From assembly GCA_900473415.1 (NCBI GenBank), contig UCLR01000005.1, positions 124,001 to 188,000 on the forward strand: a DNA stretch of 64,000 bases, given 5' to 3'. The translations under genes and the position numbers were made by a program. Positions 1 through 8,958 of this stretch are shown piece after piece. The notes under the pieces were generated by a model, which saw only the letters and a list, made by a program, of their open reading frames with translations, made no database searches and was not told the DNA's origin. The stretch comes from Hyphomicrobiales bacterium. GTDB taxonomy: Bacteria > Pseudomonadota > Alphaproteobacteria > Rhizobiales > Beijerinckiaceae. How positions within the stretch are numbered: the first letter of the stretch is position 1; each line of letters starts with the position of its first letter.

Positions 1-2
1 AG

Positions 3-146
3 AACGCCCGCATGGGTCTGTCTGTCGCCGATCGCGGCTACGTGCTGGAAACCGGCAAGCTCGTGCTCTCCGGCACCCCGGAACAGCTCTGGTCGAACGA
101 GGAGATCCGCGCCGCCTATCTCGGCGGGCGCACAGCCCCGGCTTGA
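3..146 (+). CDS. livF: Branched-chain amino-acid ABC transporter ATPase, C-terminal end (partial)
   Basis: Only the last 47 codons lie in the window; the frame runs from base 3 to a TGA at 144-146. The peptide contains the VADRGYVLETGK stretch, then a strand-turn segment and ends near EEIRAAYLGG. This is the usual C-terminus of LivF-type ATPases of the high-affinity branched-chain amino-acid or amide uptake family, just after the H-loop region. Walker motifs would lie upstream, outside the window, so the assignment rests on the tail alone. A LivF neighbour suits the nitrogen-compound catabolism genes that follow, but 421 bases separate them and nothing shows a shared transcript. Confidence 0.75.
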   Translation, partial: NARMGLSVADRGYVLETGKLVLSGTPEQLWSNEEIRAAYLGGRTAPA

Positions 147-567
147 CGGCCGGCGCAGGCGCGACGAAGGCGTCTCAGCCATGGGCAGGGCGGCCTGCTG
201 AGTGCGGAACTGGTCGTGAAATCGAGGCAGCATCATGCTGTGTCGTCAAAGTGCCGGGCCTGCTGAGCAACCGGGCGCAACGCATGGTGAGGTGCGTTAG
301 AAGACTGAAAACTCAAATACCATAGCTTGTTAGTCGATATTCTTGCGTTGGTTCTTGCGCTCCCTGCTGGCCATCATGTGCACAATTCAGGAGTGATTGT
401 GCTGCATGATCGCGCTCTCTTGCTGAAAGAACGGGCGGCGCCGTGACTGGTGTTTCAGAAGGCAGCCGCGATAATCGCCGCATGAGCGAGGCGGATATCC
501 ACGCGATCCTCACCCGTGTGCTGTGGGAGCCGCGGGCGCTTGTGGTCGCGGAGGAGTGAGCAAGCCG
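147..567. other. Intergenic region upstream of the first hydantoinase
   Basis: These 421 bases hold no convincing full gene. A short plus-strand frame at 482-559 (ATG, 25 codons, ending in VAEE and TGA) stops just before the hydantoinase start, and its last codons overlap the GGAGG ribosome-binding site at 550-554. It has no ribosome-binding site of its own and I do not recognise it; it may be a leader peptide or chance. The AT-richer stretch around 300-345 is the likeliest place for the promoter. Confidence 0.4.
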
Positions 568-1977
568 ATGTCCTATGACCTGATCATCGCCAACGGCACG
601 GTCGCGACCGCCGCCGACACCTTCACCTGCGACGTCGGCATTCGCGATGGGCTGATCGCCGCGCTGGGGCACAATCTGGGCGCCGCGAACCGTACGATCG
701 ACGCCTCGGCTAAGCTCGTCCTGCCCGGAGGCATCGACAGCCACGTCCATATCTCGCAGCCGAGCGGCGAGGGCATCGTCATGGCGGATGATTTCGCCAG
801 CGGTACGCTCTCGGCGGCTTTCGGCGGCAACACGACGGTGATGCCGTTCTGCATGCAGGAGAGGGGTGTGCCGCTGCGCCAGACCCTCCAAGAGTATCAT
901 GCGAGGGCGGAGGGGCGTTGTTTCACCGACGTCTCCTTCCACCTGGTGATCTCGGAGCCGACCGAGCAGGTGCTCGGCCAGGACCTGCCAGCGCTGATCG
1001 AGGATGGCTACACGTCGTTCAAAGTCTTCATGACCTATGAGGGGCTGGCGCTCGACGACTACGAGATGCTGCAGGTCATGAGCGTAGCGCGCGAGACCGG
1101 CGCGCTCGTCATGGTTCATGCCGAGAATTACGACGCCATCCGCTTCCTGACCGACCGGCTGGAGCGCGGCGGCAGCATCGCCCCGAAGTTCCACGGCACC
1201 TCGCGGCCGATCCCCGTCGAGCGCGAGGCGACGCATCGCGCTATCTCGCTTGCCGAGTTGATCGACGTGCCGGTGATGATCGTCCATGTCTCCAACCGGG
1301 AGGCGATGGAGGAAATTGCCCGGGCTCGCTCGCGCGGCCTCAAGGTCTATGGCGAGACCTGTCCGCAATATCTGGTCCTGACCGAGAAGGACATGGACGG
1401 GCTCAACATGGAGGGTGCGAAGTACGTCTGCTCACCGCCGCCGCGCGACCATGCCAGCCAGATCGCCTGCTGGGAGGGGCTCCGGAACGGCGTCTTCCAG
1501 ACCTTCTCCTCCGATCACTGCCCATTCCGCTACGACGACCCAGCCGGCAAGCTCAATCCGAAGGGACGCACCTCCTTCCGCTGGGTGCCGAACGGCATCC
1601 CCGGCGTCGAGACGCGGCTGCCAATCCTGTTTTCGGAAGGCGTCGGCAAGGGCCGCATCAGCCTCAACGAGTTCGTCGCGCTCTCGGCCACCAATCACGC
1701 GAAGATGTACGGGCTGACCAGCAAGGGCTCGATTGCGGTCGGCATGGACGCCGACATTGCAATCTGGGATCCGGAGCGCGAGGTCACGATCACCCAAGCG
1801 CTACTCCATCATGGCAGCGACTACACGCCCTATGAGGGTATCGCGGTTCGGGGATGGCCGGTGACGACGATCGTGCGAGGGCGGGTGGTCGTCAGCGATG
1901 GCGTCCTGGAGACACAGCCCGGCGCTGGCCAACATACCGCGCGCTCGCGTTCCGCTTTCGCCCGTCCTGCGGCCTGA
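568..1977 (+). CDS. hydA: D-hydantoinase / dihydropyrimidinase
   Basis: This is a 469-residue cytoplasmic amidohydrolase that opens hydantoin or dihydropyrimidine rings to N-carbamoyl amino acids. Visible landmarks are the metal-binding HVH at residues 59-61, the lysine near 152 in SFKVFMTYEG that would be carboxylated to bridge the two metals, HAEN and VHVSN carrying further histidines, and the SSDHCPF aspartate motif. The ATG at 568 was chosen because the protein begins in the family manner (MSYDLIIANG) and GGAGG lies at 550-554; an earlier in-frame ATG at 523 would add 15 unrelated residues. The racemase gene follows after 76 bases. Substrate range cannot be read from sequence. A second paralogue lies at 47235-48716. 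Confidence 0.93.
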   Translation: MSYDLIIANGTVATAADTFTCDVGIRDGLIAALGHNLGAANRTIDASAKLVLPGGIDSHVHISQPSGEGIVMADDFASGTLSAAFGGNTTVMPFCMQERGVPLRQTLQEYHARAEGRCFTDVSFHLVISEPTEQVLGQDLPALIEDGYTSFKVFMTYEGLALDDYEMLQVMSVARETGALVMVHAENYDAIRFLTDRLERGGSIAPKFHGTSRPIPVEREATHRAISLAELIDVPVMIVHVSNREAMEEIARARSRGLKVYGETCPQYLVLTEKDMDGLNMEGAKYVCSPPPRDHASQIACWEGLRNGVFQTFSSDHCPFRYDDPAGKLNPKGRTSFRWVPNGIPGVETRLPILFSEGVGKGRISLNEFVALSATNHAKMYGLTSKGSIAVGMDADIAIWDPEREVTITQALLHHGSDYTPYEGIAVRGWPVTTIVRGRVVVSDGVLETQPGAGQHTARSRSAFARPAA

Positions 1978-2053
1978 AATGATGCGCGTGAGGCGGTCGG
2001 GGCGGCGTCCGCATCGTTCCCGACGGCATCTTTTCCGGTCCTAGGATTCTTCA

Positions 2054-2812
2054 ATGCGTATTCTCGTGCTCAACCCTAATACCAGCCCGGACATGACCGC
2101 GCTGGTCATGCGCGTACTGGAGCCGCTGACGCCCGCAGATGTCGAGCTCAAGCCCGCGACCGGCCGCTTCGGCGCCCGCTACATCTCGAGCCGCAGCGCC
2201 GGCGCGATCGCCTCGCACGCCGCTCTCGACGCCTATGCCGAATTCGGCGGCGATTGCGATGCGGTCTATCTCGCCTGTTTCGGCGATCCGGGCCTGATGG
2301 CGCTGAAGGAACTGGCGACGGTTCCGGTGGTCGGCATGGCCGAAGCCGCCTGCCGGCTGGCGGCTGCGGGCGGGAAGCGCTTCTCGATTGTCACGGGCGG
2401 CGAGCGGTGGGGGCCGATCCTGGCCGAGTTCATGGCCTCGCTCGGCCTCTCGTCCCATCTGGCCGCGGTGCAGACCGTGGCGCCGACGGGTGGCGATATC
2501 GCTAGCGATCCTGAGGGATCGATCTCCTTGCTGGCGGAAGCCTGCCGGCAGACCGTGGTTCGCGATGGCGCGGCTGCCGTCATCCTCGGCGGTGCGGGGC
2601 TTGCCGGTCTCGCGGCGCGCGTGCAGCCTCACCTCGACGTGCCCGTGCTTTGCTCCGTCGAAGCCGGATTCTCGGCGGTGCTCCAAGCCGTCGCCAATCC
2701 ACCGAAGAAGCCGGAGCACGGCGATCTCGCCCTGCCGTCCCCGGTTCCGAACAAAGGTCTCTCTGACCGCCTCGCCGCGATGCTCGCGAAGCGTTCGGAC
2801 ATGCGTCAATGA
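2054..2812 (+). CDS. Asp/Glu/hydantoin racemase family protein
   Basis: A 252-residue member of the Asp/Glu/hydantoin racemase superfamily, beginning MRILVLNPNTS as these enzymes do. The family racemises 5-substituted hydantoins or amino acids with two cysteines acting on opposite faces of the substrate. The first is present (Cys75 in LACFGDPG), but the second position, normally in LGCAG, reads LGGAG here (Gly180). The paralogue at 48732-49391 keeps both. The protein may therefore be inactive as a racemase or do a one-cysteine reaction such as decarboxylation or isomerisation, as arylmalonate decarboxylases of the same fold do. It follows the hydantoinase on the same strand and is convergent with the ABC operon. 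Confidence 0.85.
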   Translation: MRILVLNPNTSPDMTALVMRVLEPLTPADVELKPATGRFGARYISSRSAGAIASHAALDAYAEFGGDCDAVYLACFGDPGLMALKELATVPVVGMAEAACRLAAAGGKRFSIVTGGERWGPILAEFMASLGLSSHLAAVQTVAPTGGDIASDPEGSISLLAEACRQTVVRDGAAAVILGGAGLAGLAARVQPHLDVPVLCSVEAGFSAVLQAVANPPKKPEHGDLALPSPVPNKGLSDRLAAMLAKRSDMRQ

Positions 2813-2854
2813 CGCTCGAGCAGGGCCTTCTCCCGCATGTCACGCGATTGCAGC

Positions 2855-2869
2855 CTCGCCTTTGGCGAG
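2855..2869. terminator. Short hairpin between convergent genes
   Basis: CTCGCC and GGCGAG form a perfect 6-bp stem around a TTT loop in the 70-base gap between the racemase and the ABC operon, which end towards each other. There is no T tract on either side, so a terminator role is only suggested by position. Confidence 0.3.
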
Positions 2870-2882
2870 CTCTACCCGCTCT

Positions 2883-3884
2883 TCAACCCCCCGGCTGGCT
2901 CGAATTCCGGATAGCCAGTCGGACGCATCGCGCAATATGGCTCGAGCTCACCACGACATTGTCCGGCATGGCCGAACCACAGACCTCGGCGAAGCTTTCG
3001 CAGCGCGGGCCGAAGGCGCAGCCGGGCGGCGGAGCGGCGAGGTCAGGCGGAGAGCCGGGAATGGCCTTGAGCCGCTCGTCCTTGCCGAGAGCGCCGTGAG
3101 AGCGGGAAGACAGCAGGCCCCGTGTGTAAGGATGCGCCGCGTTCCGGATCACGTCGGCGCAAGGGCCGCTCTCGACGATCCTGCCGGCATACATCACGGC
3201 TATCCGGTCCGCGATCTCGACCGCGACACCGACATCATGGGTGACGAAGACGATGGCGAGCCCGAATTCACGCTGCAGTTCTCGTAGCAGCAGGAGCACC
3301 TGAATCTGGACCGTCGCATCGAGCGCCGTGGTCGGCTCGTCCGCCAGCAGGACCTTGGGCCGGCAGGCGAGCGCCAGGGCGATCATGGCGCGCTGGCGCA
3401 TGCCGCCCGACATCTCGTGCGGATAATTATCGAGGCGCCGCTCTGGCGAGGGGATGCGGACGCGCTCGAACAACTCCAGCGCCCGCTTACGGGCTTCCGC
3501 GCGCGAAACGCGCTCATGTCGCATCACCGCCTCGGCGATCTGGTCGCCGATCCGGTAGACCGGGTCGAAGGCGAGGCCCGGGTCCTGAAAGATCATCGAG
3601 ACGATCTTGCCGCGATAGGCCGAGAGCTCGCGCGCGCTCATCGCCAGCACGTCGCGCCCGTCGACACGGACGCTGCCGCCGATCTTCGCGGAAGACGGAT
3701 GCAGCCGCATCAGCGCGCGTAGCGAGACGCTCTTGCCAGAACCGGATTCGCCGAGCAGCGCCAGCGTTTCGCCGGGCTTCAGTGACAGGTCGACGCCGCT
3801 GACGGCCCGGATCGGTCCCTTGGCCGAGGCGAAATCGACGGTGAGGCCAACTGCCTCGACGATGGGTTCCGCAGTCATGCTCAT
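2883..3884 (-). CDS. Peptide-type ABC transporter ATP-binding protein (DppD/OppD type)
   Basis: A 333-residue ATPase of the dipeptide/oligopeptide/nickel ABC family. Walker A reads GESGSGKS, the signature is MSGGMRQR and Walker B is [12 protein letters not shown], followed by the H-loop in FVTHDVGV. The C-terminal cysteine-bearing segment ([10 protein letters not shown]) is the oligopeptide-transporter C-terminal domain. The ATG at 3884 overlaps the stop of the preceding ATPase gene as ATGA, which indicates translational coupling; an upstream in-frame ATG at 3932 would lie inside that gene. It is the last gene of the five-gene operon starting at 8447. Confidence 0.93.
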   Translation of the reverse strand: MSMTAEPIVEAVGLTVDFASAKGPIRAVSGVDLSLKPGETLALLGESGSGKSVSLRALMRLHPSSAKIGGSVRVDGRDVLAMSARELSAYRGKIVSMIFQDPGLAFDPVYRIGDQIAEAVMRHERVSRAEARKRALELFERVRIPSPERRLDNYPHEMSGGMRQRAMIALALACRPKVLLADEPTTALDATVQIQVLLLLRELQREFGLAIVFVTHDVGVAVEIADRIAVMYAGRIVESGPCADVIRNAAHPYTRGLLSSRSHGALGKDERLKAIPGSPPDLAAPPPGCAFGPRCESFAEVCGSAMPDNVVVSSSHIARCVRLAIRNSSQPGG

Positions 3885-4930
3885 GCGGCGGCAAGCCTCG
3901 GATGGCCGGATTGCGGATCGGCGAGATGGCATGCGGCGAGATGGTCCTCGCCCATGGTGCTGAGCCGCGGCTCGGCCTGGCTGCAGAGCGTCGAGACCAT
4001 CTTGCAGCGCGGATGGAAGCGGCAGCCGCTCGGCGGGTCGATCGGATTCGGCGGGTCGCCCGTGAGCGGCGCCTCCTGCGTGCGATGGTCCGGGTCCATG
4101 GACGGCATCGAGGAGAGCAGCGCCGCCGTATAGGGGTGCCCGGGCTTTTCGAAGATCGGCTCGGAGGGGCCAAACTCGGCGACCTTGCCGAGATACATCA
4201 CCATGATCCGGTCGGACATGAAGCGCACGACGTTGAGGTCGTGGGTGATGAACATGTAGGTCAGGCCGAAATCGCGCTTGAGGTCGAGCAGCAGGTTCAG
4301 CACTTGCGCCTCGACCGATTTGTCGAGCGCCGAGACAGCCTCGTCGAGGATCAGCAGCCGCGGATCGAGCGAGAGCGCGCGGGCGATGTTGACGCGCTGG
4401 CGCTGGCCACCGGAGATCTCGTGCGGATAGCGCCCGGCGAAGCGGCGCGGCTCCAGCCCGACGCGATGCAACAGGTCGTGCGCCTTGGCGAGCGCGGCGG
4501 CGGGCTTCGCGCCCTGGACGCGCGGGCCGAAGGCAACCGTCTCCTCGACCGTCAGCCGGGGGTTGAGCGAGGCGTAGCTATCCTGAAAGACCATCTGCGC
4601 CTGGCGACGGAAATCGCCAAGACTGAGCGCCTGGCTACCGACCGCCTCGCCGTCGAAGAGGATGTCGCCGGCATCCGGCCTGATGATCTGCATGACGAGC
4701 CGCGCCGTCGTGGACTTGCCGCAGCCGGACTCGCCGACGATGCCGAGCGTCTCGCCTTTGGCTACGCTGAAGTCGATGCCGTCGACTGCGCGCACCACGC
4801 CGCTCTTGGCCTTGCCGAAGAGCCCGCCCTTGCCGCCGAAGTGTTTCGTGAGCCCACGCACGTCGAGCAACGGCGTGCCAGGGCCGCCGCGGTCGCGATC
4901 TTCCGGTGCGGGCGGGGCGCCGATGATCAT
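3881..4930 (-). CDS. Peptide-type ABC transporter ATP-binding protein (DppF/OppF type)
   Basis: A 349-residue ATPase. The N-terminal LTKHFGGKGGLFG stretch is characteristic of the OppF/DppF branch. Walker A is GESGCGKST, the signature ISGGQRQR, Walker B LLILDEAVSALD, and the C-terminus carries the PPSGCRFHPRC element of the oligopeptide family. The ATG at 4930 overlaps the permease stop (ATGA), so the longer open frame to 5074 is not the start. It would pair with the DppD-type ATPase to power import through the two permeases encoded upstream. Confidence 0.93.
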   Translation of the reverse strand: MIIGAPPAPEDRDRGGPGTPLLDVRGLTKHFGGKGGLFGKAKSGVVRAVDGIDFSVAKGETLGIVGESGCGKSTTARLVMQIIRPDAGDILFDGEAVGSQALSLGDFRRQAQMVFQDSYASLNPRLTVEETVAFGPRVQGAKPAAALAKAHDLLHRVGLEPRRFAGRYPHEISGGQRQRVNIARALSLDPRLLILDEAVSALDKSVEAQVLNLLLDLKRDFGLTYMFITHDLNVVRFMSDRIMVMYLGKVAEFGPSEPIFEKPGHPYTAALLSSMPSMDPDHRTQEAPLTGDPPNPIDPPSGCRFHPRCKMVSTLCSQAEPRLSTMGEDHLAACHLADPQSGHPRLAAA

Positions 4931-5814
4931 TGCCGGACCTCCATGGCGCCGCGCAGTCCGTCCGAGAACAGGTTGAACGAGATCGAGGTGATGAAGATCA
5001 TCACGCCGGGCAGGGCCGCGACCAGCGGCTGGTTGTAGATCGCGGTGCGCAGCGTGTTCAGCATCAGGCCCCATTCAGGCTCGGGCGGCTTCACGCCCAG
5101 CCCGAGGAAGGACAAGCCCGAGGACAGGATCATCGAGACGCTGATCAGGCTCGTCGCATAGACGAAGATCGGCCCCAGCACATTGCCGAGGATATGCACG
5201 CGCACGATGGTCAAAGGCCCAGCGCCGGAGATGCGCGCCGCCTCGACGAAATCGCGGTTGCGGGTCTGTGTCGTCACGGCCTCGGCGATGCGTGCGATCT
5301 GCGGCACGAAGACGACGGTGAGCGAGACGATCGAGTTCAGGATGCCGGCGCCGAGTGCGCCCGACAGCGCGATGGCCAGCAGCACCGAAGGGAAGGCGAA
5401 GAACACGTCGATGACGCGCATCACCACCGTGTTGACCCAGCCGCCGACATAGGCTGCGAAGATGCCGACGCCCGAGCCGGCGATGAAGGCGAGGATGACC
5501 GGGGTCACCCCCATGAAAAGCGAGAGCCGGCCGCCATACATCAGCCTCGTCAGCATGTCGCGGCCGAGCTCGTCGGAGCCGAGCGGGTAGCCCGGCGTGC
5601 CGACCGCGCGCAGGCGTCGCGCCATCGAGCCGCGGAAAGGATCGGCCGGGGCGATATAGGGCGCGAGGATCGCGGCGAGCACGATCAACAGGATGATGGC
5701 GAGCGCTGCCATCGCCACGGGATCGCGGCGCAGGCGCCGCAGCACGCTCGCCCAGTAGCCCTCGCTGCGCTCGGCCGGCGGGATGGCGACGGCGGAAAGA
5801 TCGACGGCCGCCAT
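4927..5814 (-). CDS. Peptide-type ABC transporter permease (DppC type)
   Basis: A 295-residue inner-membrane permease. A cytoplasmic N-terminus with RRLRRDPVAMAALAIIL leads into the first membrane helix, and the EAARISGAG stretch is the EAA loop that docks on the ATPases. A large periplasmic segment (YPLGSDELGRDMLTRLMYGGR) is typical of DppC/OppC. The ATG at 5814 is two bases after the stop of the DppB-type gene. It forms the second half of the pore with that protein. Confidence 0.92.
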   Translation of the reverse strand: MAAVDLSAVAIPPAERSEGYWASVLRRLRRDPVAMAALAIILLIVLAAILAPYIAPADPFRGSMARRLRAVGTPGYPLGSDELGRDMLTRLMYGGRLSLFMGVTPVILAFIAGSGVGIFAAYVGGWVNTVVMRVIDVFFAFPSVLLAIALSGALGAGILNSIVSLTVVFVPQIARIAEAVTTQTRNRDFVEAARISGAGPLTIVRVHILGNVLGPIFVYATSLISVSMILSSGLSFLGLGVKPPEPEWGLMLNTLRTAIYNQPLVAALPGVMIFITSISFNLFSDGLRGAMEVRQ

Positions 5815-5816
5815 GC

Positions 5817-6770
5817 TCAGCCTCTCTGGATGCGTGGATCGAGGGAGGATTGCAGCACGTCGACGATCAGGTTCAGCGCGACGAAGAACAGCGCCAGCAC
5901 CAGGATCGTGCCCTGCAGCAGCGGCAGGTCGCGCTGGAAGATCGCGGTGTTGAGCAGGAAGCCGGTGCCCGGCCAGGCGAAGACCGTCTCGATCAGGATA
6001 GAGCCGCCGAGCAGATAGCCGAGCTGGAGCCCCATGACAGCGAGAGCGGTGGGCGCCGCATTGCGCACGACATGCTTGAACACGGGCCATTCACCCATGC
6101 CCTTGGCGCGCAACGCCTGGACGAAGTCCTGCGACAGGATGTCGGCGACGAGCGCGCGCACGGTCCGCGCGATGATGCCCATCGGGATCGCCGACATCGT
6201 GACGGCCGGAAGGATGATGTACTGCAGATGCTCCCAGTCGAAGCGCCAGGCGGTCGATCCACCTGGGCCGGCCCCCGTCGAGGGCAGCCAGCCGAGCAGG
6301 GCCGAGAACACGATCACCATCACCATCCCGAGCCAGTAATGCGGGACGCTGACGCCGAGGATCGAGACGACCGAGGCGAGCCGGTCGAGCGGGCTGCCGC
6401 GGAAATAGCCGGCTACGAAGCCGAAGAAGGTGCCGAAGCCGAAGCCGATCAGCGTCGCCAGCGAAGCCAGGATCAGCGAGTTGCCGACGGCACGGCCGAC
6501 CTCGCTTGCCACCGGCCGCCCCGAGGCGATGGAAGCTCCGAGGTCGCCTTGCAGAACTTTGAACAGCCAAATGCCGTATTGCACCGGCAGCGGCTTGTCG
6601 AAGCCGTAGGCCGCGCGCATCTGCGCCTGTTGCTCGGCCGTGGCGTCGATCGGCATGATCGCCGTCAACGGGTCGCCGGGCGCCAGATGCACCAGCAGGA
6701 AACAGACGATGCTGACCCCGAAGGCGACGGGCAGCACGTAGACGAGGCGCTTCAGCGCGTAGAGCAGCAA
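5817..6770 (-). CDS. Peptide-type ABC transporter permease (DppB type)
   Basis: A 317-residue permease beginning MLLYALKRLVYVLPVAFGVS, the usual DppB/OppB start with one membrane helix, followed by the HLAPGDPL motif. The EAA loop is around QALRAKGMGEWPVFKHVVRNA, and five or six membrane helices are apparent. The gene lies 69 bases downstream of the binding-protein gene, a gap that holds strong hairpins (6792-6835), and two bases before the DppC-type gene. Confidence 0.92.
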   Translation of the reverse strand: MLLYALKRLVYVLPVAFGVSIVCFLLVHLAPGDPLTAIMPIDATAEQQAQMRAAYGFDKPLPVQYGIWLFKVLQGDLGASIASGRPVASEVGRAVGNSLILASLATLIGFGFGTFFGFVAGYFRGSPLDRLASVVSILGVSVPHYWLGMVMVIVFSALLGWLPSTGAGPGGSTAWRFDWEHLQYIILPAVTMSAIPMGIIARTVRALVADILSQDFVQALRAKGMGEWPVFKHVVRNAAPTALAVMGLQLGYLLGGSILIETVFAWPGTGFLLNTAIFQRDLPLLQGTILVLALFFVALNLIVDVLQSSLDPRIQRG

Positions 6771-6791
6771 GGGGCGTCTCCGGGGTGCGGA

Positions 6792-6835
6792 GCGCGGCCA
6801 CTCTGTGGGGCCGCGCCTTTGCCCATTATTTGGGC
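6792..6835 (-). terminator. Tandem hairpins between binding-protein and permease genes
   Basis: Two inverted repeats fill the gap after the binding-protein stop: GCGCGGCC at 6792-6799 with GGCCGCGC at 6809-6816 (perfect 8-bp stem, 9-base loop), and GCCCA at 6821-6825 with TGGGC at 6831-6835. No U tract follows. In ABC operons such structures commonly stabilise the binding-protein mRNA or partly stop transcription, giving more binding protein than permease; this role is inferred from position. Confidence 0.5.
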
Positions 6836-6839
6836 GTGC

Positions 6840-8447
6840 TCACTTGTCCATCGTGATCGGTGAGAAGTCCTGGAACCAGTTCTGCGCCTGGACGAAGCCC
6901 TTCACCTTGGCTGTCATGGCGCGGGGGTTCACGTCATGCGTCACCATCAGGAACAGGGCGTCGTCGACGTATTTCTCGTGGATCTTCTGCAAGATCGCGG
7001 TCTGCTCCTTCGGGTCGAAGGTGTTGCGCACCTGGTCGAAGAGCTTGTCCATCTCAGGATCGCAGTAATTGCCCCAGTTGGTGCCGGCCGGTGGGGCGAG
7101 GTTGCACTGCAGATGACGGATGAAGCCGGTGAACGGGTCCTGGATGAAGTAGGTGTAGTTCATGGCCGTGCCGCCGCGGGAGCTCGCATCCTTGGCGCCG
7201 GCGCGCCAGATGTTGATGAGCTGGTTCCACTCGACGACCTCGAAATCGACTTTGATGCCGACATCGGCGAGGTTCTGCTGCACGAACTCGTTCATCGGCA
7301 GCGGCTGCATCTGGCCCGAGCCCGAGGGCGAAATCAGGATCTTGGTGACGAGCGGCTTCTCCGGCGTGAAGCCGGCTTCCTTCAGGAGCTTCTTGGCCTC
7401 TTCGGGCTTGTATTCGAGCTTGAAGCTCGGCTTGCCGAACCACTGGTGGCCGGGCGGGAAGAAGCCCTCGGCCGGGATCATCATCCCTGAGAGCAGTTCC
7501 TTCATGCCCTCGCGGTCGATAGCGAGATTGGCCGCTTTGCGTACGCGTATATCGTTCCAGGGCGAGCCCTCGGCGCGTGAGAGATGCCAGGTCCAGTTGT
7601 GCGGATAGGCGTTCATCACGATCTTGAAGCCGGCCGAGGTCAGCGACTGCGCGGCGTCGGGCGCAGGCGCCTCGATCCAGTCGACCTGGCCCGAGCGCAG
7701 CGCCGCGACGCGGGCGTTCGCCTCCGGCAGCGGGATCAGCACCATCTTGTCGAGCTTGGGCACGCGCGCCTTGTCCCAGTAGCCCGGGTTCGGCACGAGC
7801 TCGGCCCGCTCGCGCGGCACGAAGCCGGTCAGCCTCCAGGGGCCGGTGCCTGAGGGCGACTTGGCGACATTGTCCCAGCTCTTGCCCTGCTTTTCCCAGT
7901 TGGCGGGCGAGGACATCAGGATCCAGGCCAACTGGTAGGGCAGCGTCGCGTCGGGCGACTTGGTGGTGATTTCCAGCGTCAGCGGATCGACGGCGCGGTA
8001 GCTCGCCACAGCCGGGATGCGGGACTTGCCCTGCGCCGACTGGCGCGGGTCGAATTGCGGCGCGTCGTTCTTGAGCAGCTTGTCGAGGTTCCAGACCACG
8101 GATTCGGCCGTGAAGTCCGAGCCGTCATGGAACTTCACGCCGGGGCGCAGCTTGAAGAGCCATTTCGTCTTGGCCGCCTCGGCCGGGTCGAGGCCCCAGC
8201 TCAGCGCCAGGCCGGGCATGAGGTCGGAGGGCTTGGTCGCGCTCGACAGGTCCCAATTGATCAGCGCGTCATAGACCGTATAGCCCATGAAGCGCTGGCC
8301 CTCGCCGCCATTGTCGGTCTGGCCGGTCGTGAGCGGGATGTCCGAAGCGGTCATGCCGATGCGCAGCGTACCCTGCGCCCAGGCCGAACCGGCGAAGCTT
8401 TGAAGAAGTGCAAGGACGCAAACGGTTCTAAGGGCAAGTGAGCGCAT
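6840..8447 (-). CDS. ABC transporter periplasmic substrate-binding protein, SBP_bac_5 family (DppA type)
   Basis: A 535-residue periplasmic binding protein. The N-terminus is a Sec signal peptide (MRSLALRTVCVLALLQSF, cleavage probably after GSAWA). The mature part starts with the family pattern TLRIGMTASD and contains the LRPGVKFHDGSDFTAESVVWNLD block of family-5 solute-binding proteins. The ATG at 8447 is preceded by GGAGG at the right distance; the open frame extends further but without a signal sequence. It heads the operon with two permeases and two ATPases. Ligands in this family include peptides, opines and glutathione; the nearby hydantoin genes hint at an amino-acid-derived substrate. 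Confidence 0.93.
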   Translation of the reverse strand: MRSLALRTVCVLALLQSFAGSAWAQGTLRIGMTASDIPLTTGQTDNGGEGQRFMGYTVYDALINWDLSSATKPSDLMPGLALSWGLDPAEAAKTKWLFKLRPGVKFHDGSDFTAESVVWNLDKLLKNDAPQFDPRQSAQGKSRIPAVASYRAVDPLTLEITTKSPDATLPYQLAWILMSSPANWEKQGKSWDNVAKSPSGTGPWRLTGFVPRERAELVPNPGYWDKARVPKLDKMVLIPLPEANARVAALRSGQVDWIEAPAPDAAQSLTSAGFKIVMNAYPHNWTWHLSRAEGSPWNDIRVRKAANLAIDREGMKELLSGMMIPAEGFFPPGHQWFGKPSFKLEYKPEEAKKLLKEAGFTPEKPLVTKILISPSGSGQMQPLPMNEFVQQNLADVGIKVDFEVVEWNQLINIWRAGAKDASSRGGTAMNYTYFIQDPFTGFIRHLQCNLAPPAGTNWGNYCDPEMDKLFDQVRNTFDPKEQTAILQKIHEKYVDDALFLMVTHDVNPRAMTAKVKGFVQAQNWFQDFSPITMDK

Positions 8448-8605
8448 GGAGTCCTCCAATCGACGTCGATGGAAGAGCAAGCTCCGTGCCACGGGCGAAG
8501 ATTCGGCCGAACGAGACGGCTTAGGCTTCACAGGCTCGCTTGAATCCGCACCTGGGCGGACAGCGGCCTTGGTCTGCCTGTCCGCGCTTCTTGAACACGG
8601 GGTGT

Positions 8606-8944
8606 TCAGTTTCGTGGAACGCCCCACGAAGCCCGATTCGGTGCCTGGACGAAATAGGCGTGCCCGGCCCGCCGGATCTCCTCGGCGAAGCGCTTCTGGT
8701 AGTCGAAGGCGAGCTCTGAGAAACGCCGGCCATCGCGCTTGAAGAGCGCCACAGCCTCGTCCTTCGGGCCGGTGATGTGTTCGATGACCGACGAGCAGAA
8801 AATGACGTCGAAGCTCTTATCTGCCACCGGCAGATGCTCGTTGCCATCGAGCAGGACCGTACGATAGCCGAACTCCCGTTCGGCGAACGCGAGCGCTTCA
8901 CACTGCCCTTCATGCCGTCTGGCGATTGCGGGACGCGGCCTCAT
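8606..8944 (-). pseudogene. Class I SAM methyltransferase fragment
   Basis: An open frame of 112 codons whose middle reads like the centre of a Rossmann-fold methyltransferase (LPVADKSFDVIFCSSVIEH, i.e. motifs II-III/IV). Motif I, the glycine-rich SAM loop that should come about 30 residues earlier, is absent. The protein diverges and stops after VQAPNR, where relatives continue for roughly 100 residues. Both ends are thus missing. It lies 14 bases downstream of the flippase gene, so it looks like the remnant of a further gene at the edge of the polysaccharide locus. Confidence 0.65.
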
Positions 8945-8958
8945 CGACAGCGGGGCCG

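Noticed and set aside
313..1368. Long minus-strand open frame opposite the first hydantoinase
   Set aside because: It mirrors the codon structure of the hydantoinase gene and shows no domain; typical high-GC antisense frame.
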